64,000 nt of DNA, taken from assembly GCF_014280435.1 (NCBI RefSeq), contig NZ_CP060388.1, forward strand, positions 868,001 to 932,000, given 5' to 3'. Of this stretch, positions 7,899-16,429 are shown in pieces. Each line of letters opens with the position of its first letter. The stretch's first letter is position 1. Source of the stretch: Sphingobium sp. KCTC 72723 (GTDB lineage: Bacteria; Pseudomonadota; Alphaproteobacteria; Sphingomonadales; Sphingomonadaceae). The position numbers and the translations under genes are program-made. Below the pieces are notes generated by a model that saw only the letters and a program-made list of their open reading frames with translations, made no database searches and was not told where the DNA came from.

Positions 7899-8660
7899 AT
7901 GACCGACCTGCCCATCGAACGCCATGAGATCAAGGGCTTCGATGGCCTGCCGATTGCCGTGCATATGGTGGGAGAGGGCAGGGATCTGGTGCTGATCCAT
8001 GGCTATTTTTCCAACGCGCACACCAACTGGATTCGCTACGGCCATGCCGCAAAGCTGGTGGAGGCGGGCTTTCGCCTCATCATGCCGGACCTGCGCGGCC
8101 ATGGGGAAAGCGCCAAGCCGCATGACCCCGCCGCCTATCCGCCCGACGCGCTGACGAACGATAATCTTGGGCTGATCGAACAGCTTGGCCTGACCGACTA
8201 TGATCTGGGCGGCTATTCGCTGGGCGCGCGGACGAGCGTGCGGATGCTGGCGCGGGGGGCAACGCCGCGCCGCGTCATCCTGGCCGGCATGGGGCTGCGC
8301 GGGCTGGTCCAGTCGCTCGACAATGGCGGCTATTACAAAAATGTCCTGACCAACCTCGGCACGTTCGAACGCGGCACGTCGCAATGGATGACCGAGGCTT
8401 TCCTCAAGACGACCAAGGGTGATCCGGTCGCGCTGCTGCACATCCTCAACAGCTTCGTAGATACCGACGAAGCGACGATCGCGGGTTTTCAGCAGCCAAC
8501 CCAAGTCATCTGCGGCGCGGACGACCGGGACAATGGCTTGGCGCAGGAACTGGCCGACATTCTGCCTCACGGGCGTTACGTCGAAATTCCCGGCAATCAT
8601 ATGAACGCCGTCACGCGCAAGGAACTGGGGCAGGCGATGGTCGATTTCCTGACCGCTTGA
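7899..8660 (+). CDS. Alpha/beta-fold hydrolase
   Basis: This 253-residue soluble protein has the alpha/beta hydrolase hallmarks. The oxyanion region is LIHGYFSN, the nucleophile elbow is GGYSLGAR, an acidic residue lies in CGADDRDN, and the catalytic His lies near the end (GNHMNAV). No signal peptide is present. The substrate cannot be named from sequence; esterase or epoxide/haloalkane-type activities are possible. It stands alone between the toxin gene and the M2 peptidase. Confidence 0.85.
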   Translation: MTDLPIERHEIKGFDGLPIAVHMVGEGRDLVLIHGYFSNAHTNWIRYGHAAKLVEAGFRLIMPDLRGHGESAKPHDPAAYPPDALTNDNLGLIEQLGLTDYDLGGYSLGARTSVRMLARGATPRRVILAGMGLRGLVQSLDNGGYYKNVLTNLGTFERGTSQWMTEAFLKTTKGDPVALLHILNSFVDTDEATIAGFQQPTQVICGADDRDNGLAQELADILPHGRYVEIPGNHMNAVTRKELGQAMVDFLTA

Positions 8661-8687
8661 CTGGATCGTCGCCCCAAGTCACCTTCT

Positions 8688-8705
8688 CCTCATAAGCTTA
8701 TGAGG
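8688..8705. promoter_or_regulatory. Perfect 18-bp palindrome upstream of the M2 peptidase gene
   Basis: The sequence CCTCATAAGCTTATGAGG is its own reverse complement, with no spacer. Its right half runs into the GAGGGGG ribosome binding site (8702-8708) of the downstream gene. It could be a repressor site or an RNA hairpin that shields the ribosome binding site; neither is proven. Confidence 0.45.
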
Positions 8706-8715
8706 GGGAACACCC

Positions 8716-10593
8716 GTGAAGATCGCTATCTCTTTGGCCGCGCTTGCGGCCGCACTCGTCATATCGCCTGTTATGGCACAGCAAGCCGCAGCGCCGACGG
8801 CAACGGAAGCCGAAGCCTTCCTGGCCAAGGCGGAAAAGGCGATGTTCGATCATTCGCTCATTTCCAGCCGCGCCGATTGGGTCAATGCCAGCTATCTCAA
8901 TGACGATAGCGACGCCGTGGCTGCCTATTTCGGGTCGATCAACACGGCGATGAAAGTCGATTATGCGCTGGAAGCGGCGAAATATGCGACCGCGCCGGGC
9001 CTGTCGGTAGAAACGAAGCGCCGCCTCGACCTGCTGCGCACCGCGCTGACGCTGCCTGCACCCACGACGCCGGGCGCGGCGCAGCAGCTTAACGATCTGG
9101 CGACCCGGCTCCAGTCCACTTATGGCAAGGGCATGGGGACGCTGAACGGTAAGCCGATCAACGGCAGCGACATCGAAGAAAAAATGGGATCCAGCCGCAA
9201 TCCGCAGGAATTGCAGGAAATGTGGGTCAGCTGGCACGATAATGTCGGCGCGCCGATGCGGGGCGATTACACCAAATTGGTCGACATCGCCAATGCGGGG
9301 GCCAAGGAACTGGGCTTTGCCGATACCGGCGCGATGTGGCGGTCCAAATATGACATGCCTGCCGATGATTTCGCGAAGCTCACGGACAAAATCTGGGCCG
9401 ACGTCAAGCCGCTCTACGACCAGTTGCACTGTTACACCCGCACCAAGCTGAACGAGAAATATGGCGATACGGTGCAGCCTGCGACCGGGCCGATCCGCGC
9501 CGACCTGCTGGGCAATATGTGGGCGCAGCAATGGGGCAATATCTATGACGTGGTGGCCCCGGCGGGGGCAGGCGACCTTGGCTATGATGTCGGCGATCTG
9601 CTCAAAGCCAAGGGCTTTATCGAAACCCGGCCCGATCAGATGGACGGTCCCGACACGCCCGAAAAGCAGCGGCGCGGCTATTGGGAAAAGCAGATGTTCA
9701 AGATCGGCGAGGGCTTCTATTCCTCGCTTGGTCTGGCCCCTTTGCCCGCGACCTTCTGGGACCGCACGCAATTCATCAAGCCGCGCGACCGCGACGTGGT
9801 GTGCCACGCATCGGCATGGGATCTGGATAACAAGGACGATATTCGGGTCAAAATGTGTACGAAGGTCAACAGCACCGATTTCGTCACCATTCACCACGAA
9901 CTTGGCCATAATTATTATCAGCGCGCCTATAACAAGCAGCCTCAGCTTTATCTGGACGGCGCGAATGACGGCTTCCATGAAGCGATCGGCGATTTCGTCG
10001 CCTTGTCGATCACGCCCGATTATCTGGTGAAGATCGGCCTGCTAGACCCGGCCAAGGTGCCGGGACCGGACAAGGATATCGGCCTGCTGCTGCGGCAGGC
10101 GCTGGACAAGGTGGCGTTCCTGCCCTTTGGCCTGCTGATCGACAAATGGCGCTGGGGCGTGTTCAACGGCACGATTCCCGCCGACGGTTATGAAAAGGGC
10201 TGGACCGACCTGCGCCGCCAATATCAGGGCATCGTGCCGCCCGTGTCCCGTGATGAAACGAAGTTCGACGCAGGCGGCAAATTCCACATCCCCGGCAACA
10301 CCCCCTATACCCGCTATTTCCTAGCCGCGATCCTGCAACAGCAATTTTATCAGGCGGCGTGCAAACAGTCCGGCTGGAAAGGCCCGCTGCACCGCTGTTC
10401 TTTCTATGGAAACAAGGATGTAGGCGCGAAATTGAACGCGATGATGGAAATGGGCGCGTCAAAGCCATGGCCAGACGCCTTGCAGGCCTTCACAGGCACC
10501 CGCGACATTTCGGGCAAGGCCATGACCGCCTATTTCGCGCCATTGCAGAAGTGGCTGGTAAATCAGAATAAAGGCAAGTCGTGCGGCTGGTAA
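8716..10593 (+). CDS. M2-family metallopeptidase (peptidyl-dipeptidase A / ACE-like)
   Basis: This is an exported zinc peptidase related to angiotensin-converting enzyme that releases C-terminal dipeptides. The signal peptide is MKIAISLAALAAALVISPVM followed by AQQ. The zinc site is HHELGH (His394, Glu395, His398), and the third ligand is Glu422 in GFHEAIGDF. The 625-residue length fits a single bacterial ACE domain. The start is GTG at 8716, with a GAGGGGG ribosome binding site that overlaps an 18-bp palindrome. It is followed closely by a diguanylate cyclase gene. Confidence 0.95.
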   Translation: MKIAISLAALAAALVISPVMAQQAAAPTATEAEAFLAKAEKAMFDHSLISSRADWVNASYLNDDSDAVAAYFGSINTAMKVDYALEAAKYATAPGLSVETKRRLDLLRTALTLPAPTTPGAAQQLNDLATRLQSTYGKGMGTLNGKPINGSDIEEKMGSSRNPQELQEMWVSWHDNVGAPMRGDYTKLVDIANAGAKELGFADTGAMWRSKYDMPADDFAKLTDKIWADVKPLYDQLHCYTRTKLNEKYGDTVQPATGPIRADLLGNMWAQQWGNIYDVVAPAGAGDLGYDVGDLLKAKGFIETRPDQMDGPDTPEKQRRGYWEKQMFKIGEGFYSSLGLAPLPATFWDRTQFIKPRDRDVVCHASAWDLDNKDDIRVKMCTKVNSTDFVTIHHELGHNYYQRAYNKQPQLYLDGANDGFHEAIGDFVALSITPDYLVKIGLLDPAKVPGPDKDIGLLLRQALDKVAFLPFGLLIDKWRWGVFNGTIPADGYEKGWTDLRRQYQGIVPPVSRDETKFDAGGKFHIPGNTPYTRYFLAAILQQQFYQAACKQSGWKGPLHRCSFYGNKDVGAKLNAMMEMGASKPWPDALQAFTGTRDISGKAMTAYFAPLQKWLVNQNKGKSCGW

Positions 10594-10623
10594 ACAAACA
10601 GTAAGCACAGTAAAGGCGGGGCC

Positions 10624-11775
10624 GTGAATCCAGCGATCATCATCATTGCCCTGCTGTTCTTTTCCAGCACGATCATGGCTGGTGCCATGGGCGTTGCCTG
10701 GCTGCATTTCGGTCGTCAGCGCCATGTGCGCAGCTGGGCATTGTCCTATTGCGCTTCCATGGCGCAATGGGTCGCCAATGCAGGCGGCATTGCGCTGGAC
10801 AATGGTGTGCTGATGGCGATTGCTGCCTGCTGTATCGTGGTCAGCGGCACGCTGGTGCTGGTCGGGGTTCGGCAACGGTCGGGGCAGGCTGTGCCTTGGG
10901 GTCTGCTGGCCATAACTGGCGGAATGGCGGCGATTGGCGGCACCTATGCGTCGCTGATCCACGATCGCGCGTTGCAGGGCATGATCGTGCCGGGCTATGT
11001 CGGGTTGTTGATGGTCTGCTGCGCTGCATCGCTTTGGCCGCGGACCCGGCGGTTCAGCGCGCCCGAAATGGGCTTCTTCATCATGTTCGTCCTGTTCGCG
11101 CTGTTTCAATCTGCGCTGGTCGGTAGCGCGGCGATGGATTTGGGCGGCGCTCCGGCGCAAGGTCTGGCCATTTATCGCGCGATATTGGGCCTTGGCCTGC
11201 CGTCCATCTATGTCGGCACCGGCGTGGCCGCCGTGCTGGTGGTGGCGGGCGATCTGGCGCACCAGTTGCGGCGGCAAATTCGCCATGATCCGCTGACCGA
11301 TGTGCTGAACCGGCGCGGTCTGGATGAAGCGGCCGTCCGCGCCATGGCCAGCGCCCGCCGCCATGGCCGCCCGCTGGCGCTGGTGGTGTGCGACCTGGAC
11401 GGGTTCAAGGAATTGAACGATGGCCATGGCCATATCGCCGGCGATATGGCGCTGCGCGGCTTTGCCCAGTTGCTGACCAGCGCGGTGCGGCGCGGTGACA
11501 TCGTCGCGCGATTGGGCGGCGATGAATTTGGCCTGCTGCTGGTCGAAACGGATGCCGCCGCCGCTGCCGCCGTGATGGAGCGGGTGCGCGCGGAAATCAC
11601 CTGCCTTGCCCTGCCCGATGCGCCCGATGCCAGTTTGCGCGCCAGTTTCGGCGTAGCGGAACTGCGCGAAGGCGATGCGCAACTGGACGATCTGGTCGCG
11701 CGCGCCGACGCCGCGCTTTACGACGCCAAGCGGAAGGGCAAGGACCGTGTCGCCATCTGGCGCACGGCCGCCTGA
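10624..11775 (+). CDS. Membrane-bound diguanylate cyclase (GGDEF)
   Basis: This enzyme makes cyclic di-GMP from two GTP. The N-terminal 210 residues hold about six or seven hydrophobic segments, forming an unnamed membrane sensor. A GGDEF domain follows (DPLTDVLNRRG, then DLDGFKELNDGHGH). The catalytic motif is intact at residues 298-302. An RxxD product-inhibition site (Arg289-Asp292) lies five residues before it, so feedback control by c-di-GMP is expected. The start is GTG at 10624. It converges with the AMP nucleosidase gene. Confidence 0.92.
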   Translation: MNPAIIIIALLFFSSTIMAGAMGVAWLHFGRQRHVRSWALSYCASMAQWVANAGGIALDNGVLMAIAACCIVVSGTLVLVGVRQRSGQAVPWGLLAITGGMAAIGGTYASLIHDRALQGMIVPGYVGLLMVCCAASLWPRTRRFSAPEMGFFIMFVLFALFQSALVGSAAMDLGGAPAQGLAIYRAILGLGLPSIYVGTGVAAVLVVAGDLAHQLRRQIRHDPLTDVLNRRGLDEAAVRAMASARRHGRPLALVVCDLDGFKELNDGHGHIAGDMALRGFAQLLTSAVRRGDIVARLGGDEFGLLLVETDAAAAAAVMERVRAEITCLALPDAPDASLRASFGVAELREGDAQLDDLVARADAALYDAKRKGKDRVAIWRTAA

Positions 11776-11788
11776 CCCGAAAGCCGCT

Positions 11789-13243
11789 TTACCGGAACGG
11801 CGGCTCGTTGAACGCGCGCAGCTTGCGGCTGTGCAGCTTGGCCCCTTCCTCGCGCAACAATTCGCACGTCATCAATCCCACCCGCAAATGGCTGGCAATC
11901 GCTTCCTCATAGAAACGGTTGGCCTGCCCCGGCAGCTTCAATTCGCCATGAATCGGCTTGTCCGACACGCATAGCAACGTGCCGTATGGCACACGGAAGC
12001 GATAGCCCTGCGCCGCGATGGTCGCGGATTCCATGTCGATGCCCACCGCGCGCGACAGGCTGAAACGCAGCGCCGATTTGGAATAGCGCAATTCCCAGTT
12101 GCGGTCGTCGGTCGTCACCACGGTGCCGGTCCGCAGGCGGCGCTTGAACTCCTCCGGGTCGTCATGGCCCAGCACCGCTTCGGCGGCCTGTGCCATGGCG
12201 ACCTGAACCTCCGCGATGGCAGGCACCGGAATTTCGGGCGGCAACATTTCGTCCAGCACATGGTCGTCGCGCAGATAGGCGTGGGCCAGCACATAATCGC
12301 CGATCCGCTGGCTGGGCCGCAACCCGCCGCAATGGCCGATCATCAGCCAGGCTTCCGGGCGCACCACGGCCAGATGGTCGCAGATCGTCTTGGCGTTGGA
12401 CGGGCCGACGCCGATATTGACCAGCGTGATCCCGCTGCGATCCGGCGCGATCAGGTGATAGGCGGGCATCTGATGCTTGCGCCACGCACTGTCGGCGATC
12501 ATCCGCGCAGGATCGGCGGTTTCGGGCGTCACATAGACGCCGCCCGCGCCCGACAGCGCGGTGAAGCGGCTGCCCTCCTGCTGCAATTGCTCGCACGCCC
12601 AGGCCACGAATTCATCGACATAGCGGTGATAGTTGGTGAACAAAATGTAGCGCTGCACATGGTCGGCGGGCGTGCCGGTATAATGTTTCAGCCGCGCGAG
12701 CGAGAAATCGGTGCGCAGCCCGTCGAACAGCGCCAGCGGACGATCCCCCGCCGCGTCGGGCATGAACAGCCCGTCGGCAATCTCATCGCCGATTTCGGCC
12801 AGTTCGGTCGTCGGGAAATAGCGGGCAAGCTCGGTCGGCGGCGTGCCGTCCAGCGCGCTCATGTCCAGCCCGTCCAGCACATAGGGGAAGGGGATTTGCT
12901 GGTCGGACAGCCCGGTTTCCACGTCCACGCCATAATCGCGCACCAACAGGTCGATCTGTTCGGCCAGATAGTCGGCGAACATTTCCGGGCGAGTGACGGT
13001 CGTGACATAGCGCCCCGGCTTTGACAGCCGCGCGAACGAACGGCCCGGCGGCGGCGTGTCGCTGTCGCCATGATAGGTGATGCGCAATTCGGGGTAGCAG
13101 AACAGCCGTTCTGCCTGTGCGTCCCTGGCCGGTACGCTGCCTTCGCGGGCATAGGCGCGCATCGCGCTGCGCAGATTTTCGATGGATGTCCGATAGAGGT
13201 GGTCGAGTTGCGCGACCGTCGCCTTGCCGATGCTTTGTGTCAT
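11789..13243 (-). CDS. amn: AMP nucleosidase
   Basis: This enzyme hydrolyses AMP to adenine and ribose 5-phosphate, controlling adenylate levels. The 484-residue protein has the N-terminal AMP nucleosidase domain and a C-terminal nucleoside-phosphorylase-like domain. The latter includes INIGVGPSNAKT, MIGHCGGLRPSQ and the GIDMESATIAAQGYRF block typical of the family. Its length is normal. It is a single gene on the minus strand, convergent with the GGDEF gene. Confidence 0.95.
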   Translation of the reverse strand: MTQSIGKATVAQLDHLYRTSIENLRSAMRAYAREGSVPARDAQAERLFCYPELRITYHGDSDTPPPGRSFARLSKPGRYVTTVTRPEMFADYLAEQIDLLVRDYGVDVETGLSDQQIPFPYVLDGLDMSALDGTPPTELARYFPTTELAEIGDEIADGLFMPDAAGDRPLALFDGLRTDFSLARLKHYTGTPADHVQRYILFTNYHRYVDEFVAWACEQLQQEGSRFTALSGAGGVYVTPETADPARMIADSAWRKHQMPAYHLIAPDRSGITLVNIGVGPSNAKTICDHLAVVRPEAWLMIGHCGGLRPSQRIGDYVLAHAYLRDDHVLDEMLPPEIPVPAIAEVQVAMAQAAEAVLGHDDPEEFKRRLRTGTVVTTDDRNWELRYSKSALRFSLSRAVGIDMESATIAAQGYRFRVPYGTLLCVSDKPIHGELKLPGQANRFYEEAIASHLRVGLMTCELLREEGAKLHSRKLRAFNEPPFR

Positions 13244-13337
13244 CGCCCCCTGTTACCGCAACTGAATGACGGATGAAAGACGGGTACGAAACATTCTTGC
13301 GCGCCGACAGTCTTTCCGTCGGCGCGCAAGGATAGCA

Positions 13338-13820
13338 TCAGAGCTGTTCGATCATATGTTCGGCCGACGAAACCTTGAAATCGCCGGGTGCTTCGACGTT
13401 TAGTTCCTCGACCACGCCATCGCGCACGATCATCGAAAAACGCTGGCCGCGCTGGCCGAGGCCAAATTTGCTGCCATCCATGGTCAGGCCGACCGCCTGC
13501 GCGAAATCGCCATTGCCATCGGCCAGCATCGTCACCTTGCCATCGGCACCGGCCGACTTGCCCCATGCGCCCATGACGAAGGCGTCGTTGACGGCGGTAC
13601 AGGCGATTTCATCGACGCCCTTGCCCTTCAGCGCTTCGGCCTTGTCGATATAGCCGGGCAGATGCTTGGCCGAGCAGGTCGGGGTGAACGCGCCGGGGAC
13701 GGAGAAGATCGCCACGGTCTTGCCCGCGAAATAGGCGTCGGACGTCACGGCTTCGGGGCCGTTTTCGGTCATCTTGGTAAAGGTCGTGCTGGGAAGGCGG
13801 TCGCCCTTGGCTATCGTCAT
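13338..13820 (-). CDS. Peroxiredoxin, Prx5/AhpE-like redoxin family
   Basis: This 160-residue thiol peroxidase reduces H2O2 and organic peroxides. The peroxidatic Cys lies in GAFTPTCSAKHLPGY, and the resolving partner is probably glutaredoxin or thioredoxin. On the minus strand, the ribosome binding site AAGGAGA lies 6-7 nt before the ATG at 13820; it touches the other ATG at 13826, so 13820 is preferred. Upstream residues in the longer frame are not family-like. It is divergent from the yqgE gene. Confidence 0.93.
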   Translation of the reverse strand: MTIAKGDRLPSTTFTKMTENGPEAVTSDAYFAGKTVAIFSVPGAFTPTCSAKHLPGYIDKAEALKGKGVDEIACTAVNDAFVMGAWGKSAGADGKVTMLADGNGDFAQAVGLTMDGSKFGLGQRGQRFSMIVRDGVVEELNVEAPGDFKVSSAEHMIEQL

Positions 13821-13964
13821 GCTCATTCTCCTTGGCCGTATTCGGGCGGGGAGGTCGGGGTTGCCACGCCTCCTGTCAAGGGGTGGGGCGGGAATATGGC
13901 ATAGCGACATAATGACGCGGCGACCTGTCCTTGGCATTGGCCGTCGCATGGCTATATTTACCGG

Positions 13965-14525
13965 ATGGATCAGTCACGCTTCTTCGGTGGGCATTTCCTG
14001 CTCGCTCTGCCCGGTATGATGGACAGCCGGTTCGACCATAGCGTCATCGCGCTGTGCGCCCATGACGGCGACGGCGCGCTGGGCATTGCGGTGGGGGAGG
14101 AAATGGACGGCGTCAGCCTCCACGATCTGCTGCGCAGTTTCGACATCGACCCCGGCGACATTGCCGATGCGCCCGTCCTGCGCGGTGGCCCGGTGGAACC
14201 GCGCCGGGGCTTCGTCCTCCATTCGCTCGACTGGGGCGGGCAGGATATGCTGACCGTGGGCGACCAATGGGGGCTGTCCGGCTCGCTCGACATATTGAAG
14301 GCCATCGCGCGCGGGCAGGGGCCAAGCCGCTATCTCGTCGCGCTGGGCTATGCCGGGTGGGGCGCGGGGCAACTGGAACGCGAACTGACCAGCGACAGCT
14401 GGTTTCTGGCAGAAGGGGAAGCGGACTTGCTGTTCGACACGCCTGCTTCGGGCAAATGGGCGGCCGCCTATGCCGCTGCGGGAGTCGATTCCACCCATCT
14501 GGTCGGCGGCGCCGGTTCCGCTTGA
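13965..14525 (+). CDS. YqgE/AlgH family protein
   Basis: This 186-residue protein begins FFGGHFLLALPGMMD after a four-residue lead. It contains the GGPVEP and LGYAGWGAGQLERE blocks that define the YqgE/AlgH (DUF179) family. The biochemical role is not established; AlgH was named for an effect on alginate regulation in Pseudomonas. It precedes ahcY but is separated from it by a leader with its own regulatory features. Confidence 0.92.
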   Translation: MDQSRFFGGHFLLALPGMMDSRFDHSVIALCAHDGDGALGIAVGEEMDGVSLHDLLRSFDIDPGDIADAPVLRGGPVEPRRGFVLHSLDWGGQDMLTVGDQWGLSGSLDILKAIARGQGPSRYLVALGYAGWGAGQLERELTSDSWFLAEGEADLLFDTPASGKWAAAYAAAGVDSTHLVGGAGSA

Positions 14526-14532
14526 TCCCGAC

Positions 14533-14548
14533 ATAAAGAAATCTTTAT
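14533..14548. promoter_or_regulatory. Inverted repeat upstream of ahcY (SahR-like operator candidate)
   Basis: ATAAAGA and TCTTTAT form perfect 7-bp arms with a 2-nt spacer, 104 bp before the ahcY start. An AT-rich dyad of this kind before ahcY fits the ArsR-family regulator SahR, which senses S-adenosylhomocysteine in several Proteobacteria. The assignment is from memory of that motif type and is not proven. Confidence 0.5.
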
Positions 14549-14560
14549 ATTGAGTTGCAA

Positions 14561-14618
14561 GGGCGCACGCCGGTTGGTAAAGCGCCCCATCATTGCCGCC
14601 CGGAATCCATCCGGCGGC
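14561..14618 (+). other. Structured leader before ahcY
   Basis: Two hairpins can be drawn. The first is GGGCGC (14561-14566) with GCGCCC (14582-14587). The second is 14595-14604 with 14610-14618 (GCCGCCCGGA against TCCGGCGGC, one bulge). The second could be an attenuator, although no T-run follows. It does not match the SAM-II or SAH riboswitch consensus that I can recall. Confidence 0.35.
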
Positions 14619-14651
14619 GCAGGCACATTCTAGTCATACGGAGATACGCTC

Positions 14652-16070
14652 GTGGCCACTGCACCCGCCACCCTGGCGCAGGATTATGTGATCGCCGACA
14701 TCGCGCTTGCCGGTTTCGGCCGCAAGGAAATCGAGATCGCCGAAACCGAAATGCCCGGCCTGATGGCCCTGCGCGCCGAATTTGGTGCGTCGCAGCCTTT
14801 GAAGGGTGCGCGCATCACCGGATCGCTGCACATGACGATCCAGACCGCCGTGCTGATCGAAACGCTGACCGCGCTGGGCGCGGAAGTGCGCTGGGCCACC
14901 TGCAACATCTATTCGACGCAGGATCATGCCGCCGCCGCCATCGCCGCGTCGGGCGTGCCGGTGTTCGCGATCAAGGGTGAAAGCCTTCAGGAATATTGGG
15001 ACTATGTCGAACGCATCTTCGACTGGCACAACCATGAATCGGGCGTCTGCAACCTGATTCTGGACGATGGCGGCGACGCCACCATGTTCGCGCTGTGGGG
15101 CGCGCGCGTCGAAGCGGGCGAGGAACTGTTCACGCCCGGCAACGAAGAAGAAGAAATCTTCGTTTCGGTGCTGAAGCGCGTATTGGCCGAACGTCCCGGC
15201 TTCCTGACCAAGACGGTCGAAGCGATCAAGGGCGTGTCGGAAGAAACCACCACGGGCGTCCATCGCCTGTATGAACTGGCCAAGAAGGGCAAGCTGCCTT
15301 TCCCCGCCATCAACGTGAACGACAGCGTCACCAAGTCGAAATTCGACAATCTCTACGGCTGCAAGGAAAGCCTCGTCGACGCGATCCGTCGCGCGACGGA
15401 CGTGATGCTGGCGGGCAAGGTCGCCTGCGTCGCCGGTTTCGGTGACGTCGGCAAGGGCAGCGCCGCTTCGCTGCGCAACGGCGGAGCGCGCGTGATCGTG
15501 ACCGAAGTCGATCCGATCTGCGCGTTGCAGGCCGCGATGGAAGGCTATGAAGTCGTGACGATGGAAGACGCCGCCCCGCGCGCCGACATCTTCGTCACCG
15601 CGACCGGCAATGAAGGCGTCCTGACCGTCGATCATATGCGCGCGATGAAGAATATGGCGATCGTGTCCAACATCGGCCATTTCGACAGCGAGATCGAGAT
15701 TGCCGGTCTCAACAACATGAAATGGACCGAAATCAAGCCGCAGGTCGATGAAGTCGAATTCCCCGACGGCAAGAAGATCATCGTCCTGGCCAAGGGTCGC
15801 CTGGTCAATCTGGGCTGCGCCACCGGCCACCCCAGCTTCGTGATGTCGGCCAGCTTCACCAATCAGGTGCTGGCCCAGATCGAACTGTGGACCAAGAGCG
15901 AACAGTATAAGAACGACGTCTATGTGCTGCCCAAGCATCTGGACGAAAAGGTCGCCGCGCTCCACCTGGAAAAGCTGGGCGTAAAACTCACCAAGCTGAG
16001 CCAGCGCCAGGCCGACTATATCGGCGTCCCGGTCGAAGGCCCGTTCAAGCAGGACCATTACCGCTACTGA
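14652..16070 (+). CDS. ahcY: Adenosylhomocysteinase
   Basis: This enzyme splits S-adenosyl-L-homocysteine to homocysteine and adenosine, removing the inhibitory product of methyltransferases. The 472-residue protein has [27 protein letters not shown], the NAD-binding segment [10 protein letters not shown] and the C-terminal end PFKQDHYRY. The approximately 40-residue insertion typical of bacterial and plant forms is present. Translation starts at GTG 14652, after the GGAGAT ribosome binding site. A rho-independent terminator follows directly. Confidence 0.97.
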   Translation: MATAPATLAQDYVIADIALAGFGRKEIEIAETEMPGLMALRAEFGASQPLKGARITGSLHMTIQTAVLIETLTALGAEVRWATCNIYSTQDHAAAAIAASGVPVFAIKGESLQEYWDYVERIFDWHNHESGVCNLILDDGGDATMFALWGARVEAGEELFTPGNEEEEIFVSVLKRVLAERPGFLTKTVEAIKGVSEETTTGVHRLYELAKKGKLPFPAINVNDSVTKSKFDNLYGCKESLVDAIRRATDVMLAGKVACVAGFGDVGKGSAASLRNGGARVIVTEVDPICALQAAMEGYEVVTMEDAAPRADIFVTATGNEGVLTVDHMRAMKNMAIVSNIGHFDSEIEIAGLNNMKWTEIKPQVDEVEFPDGKKIIVLAKGRLVNLGCATGHPSFVMSASFTNQVLAQIELWTKSEQYKNDVYVLPKHLDEKVAALHLEKLGVKLTKLSQRQADYIGVPVEGPFKQDHYRY

Positions 16071-16079
16071 TGCGGGGAA

Positions 16080-16115
16080 GGGGGAAGGGCCGACGCCTTT
16101 CCCCCGCCCTTTTTC
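16080..16115 (+). terminator. Rho-independent terminator of ahcY
   Basis: The 11-bp stem 16080-16090 with 16095-16105 (one G-T pair, CGAC loop) is followed by GCCCTTTTTC. It starts 10 bp after the ahcY stop codon. Confidence 0.85.
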
Positions 16116-16129
16116 ATCCTCGCCTCGCT

Positions 16130-16298
16130 GGGCAGGGTTATCGCATATGACTTCTCGTTATCTCTACAACGTCATCCTGAATTTATTTCAGGATCCATCG
16201 TGCCGGAAAAGCCACTTTTCGTGACGAGAAATGGATGCTGAAACGAGTTCAGCATGACGATTAAACGTAAGATTTTTTCATATGCGACAACCCTGCCC
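16130..16298. mobile_element. MITE-like element with nested inverted repeats
   Basis: The outer 21-bp arms (16130-16150 and 16278-16298) are reverse complements with one mismatch. Inside lies a core of about 90 bp (16170-16259) with its own imperfect ends (CGTCATCCTGAA/TTCAGCATGACG) and two small hairpins. The core recurs at 27734-27824. There is no coding capacity. It occupies most of the 359-bp gap between ahcY and divL; the remainder (16299-16429) should contain the divL operon promoter, but I see no clear consensus. Confidence 0.7.
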
Positions 16299-16429
16299 AC
16301 AAGGGGATGGATGAAGCCACGCCCCACTATTCTTTGCCTCCCCCGCTTCCCGCCGCCGCCGACTTGCGATAGTCCGGTCGCGATTATGAATAACGACAGG
16401 CAGGTTCGGCCCAAAGGGGAGCAGGCGTC

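Noticed and set aside
14549..14651. SAM-II or SAH riboswitch before ahcY
   Set aside because: The conserved SAM-II 3' segment (GCUAAAAAGG-like) and the SAH core were not found; only generic hairpins are visible.
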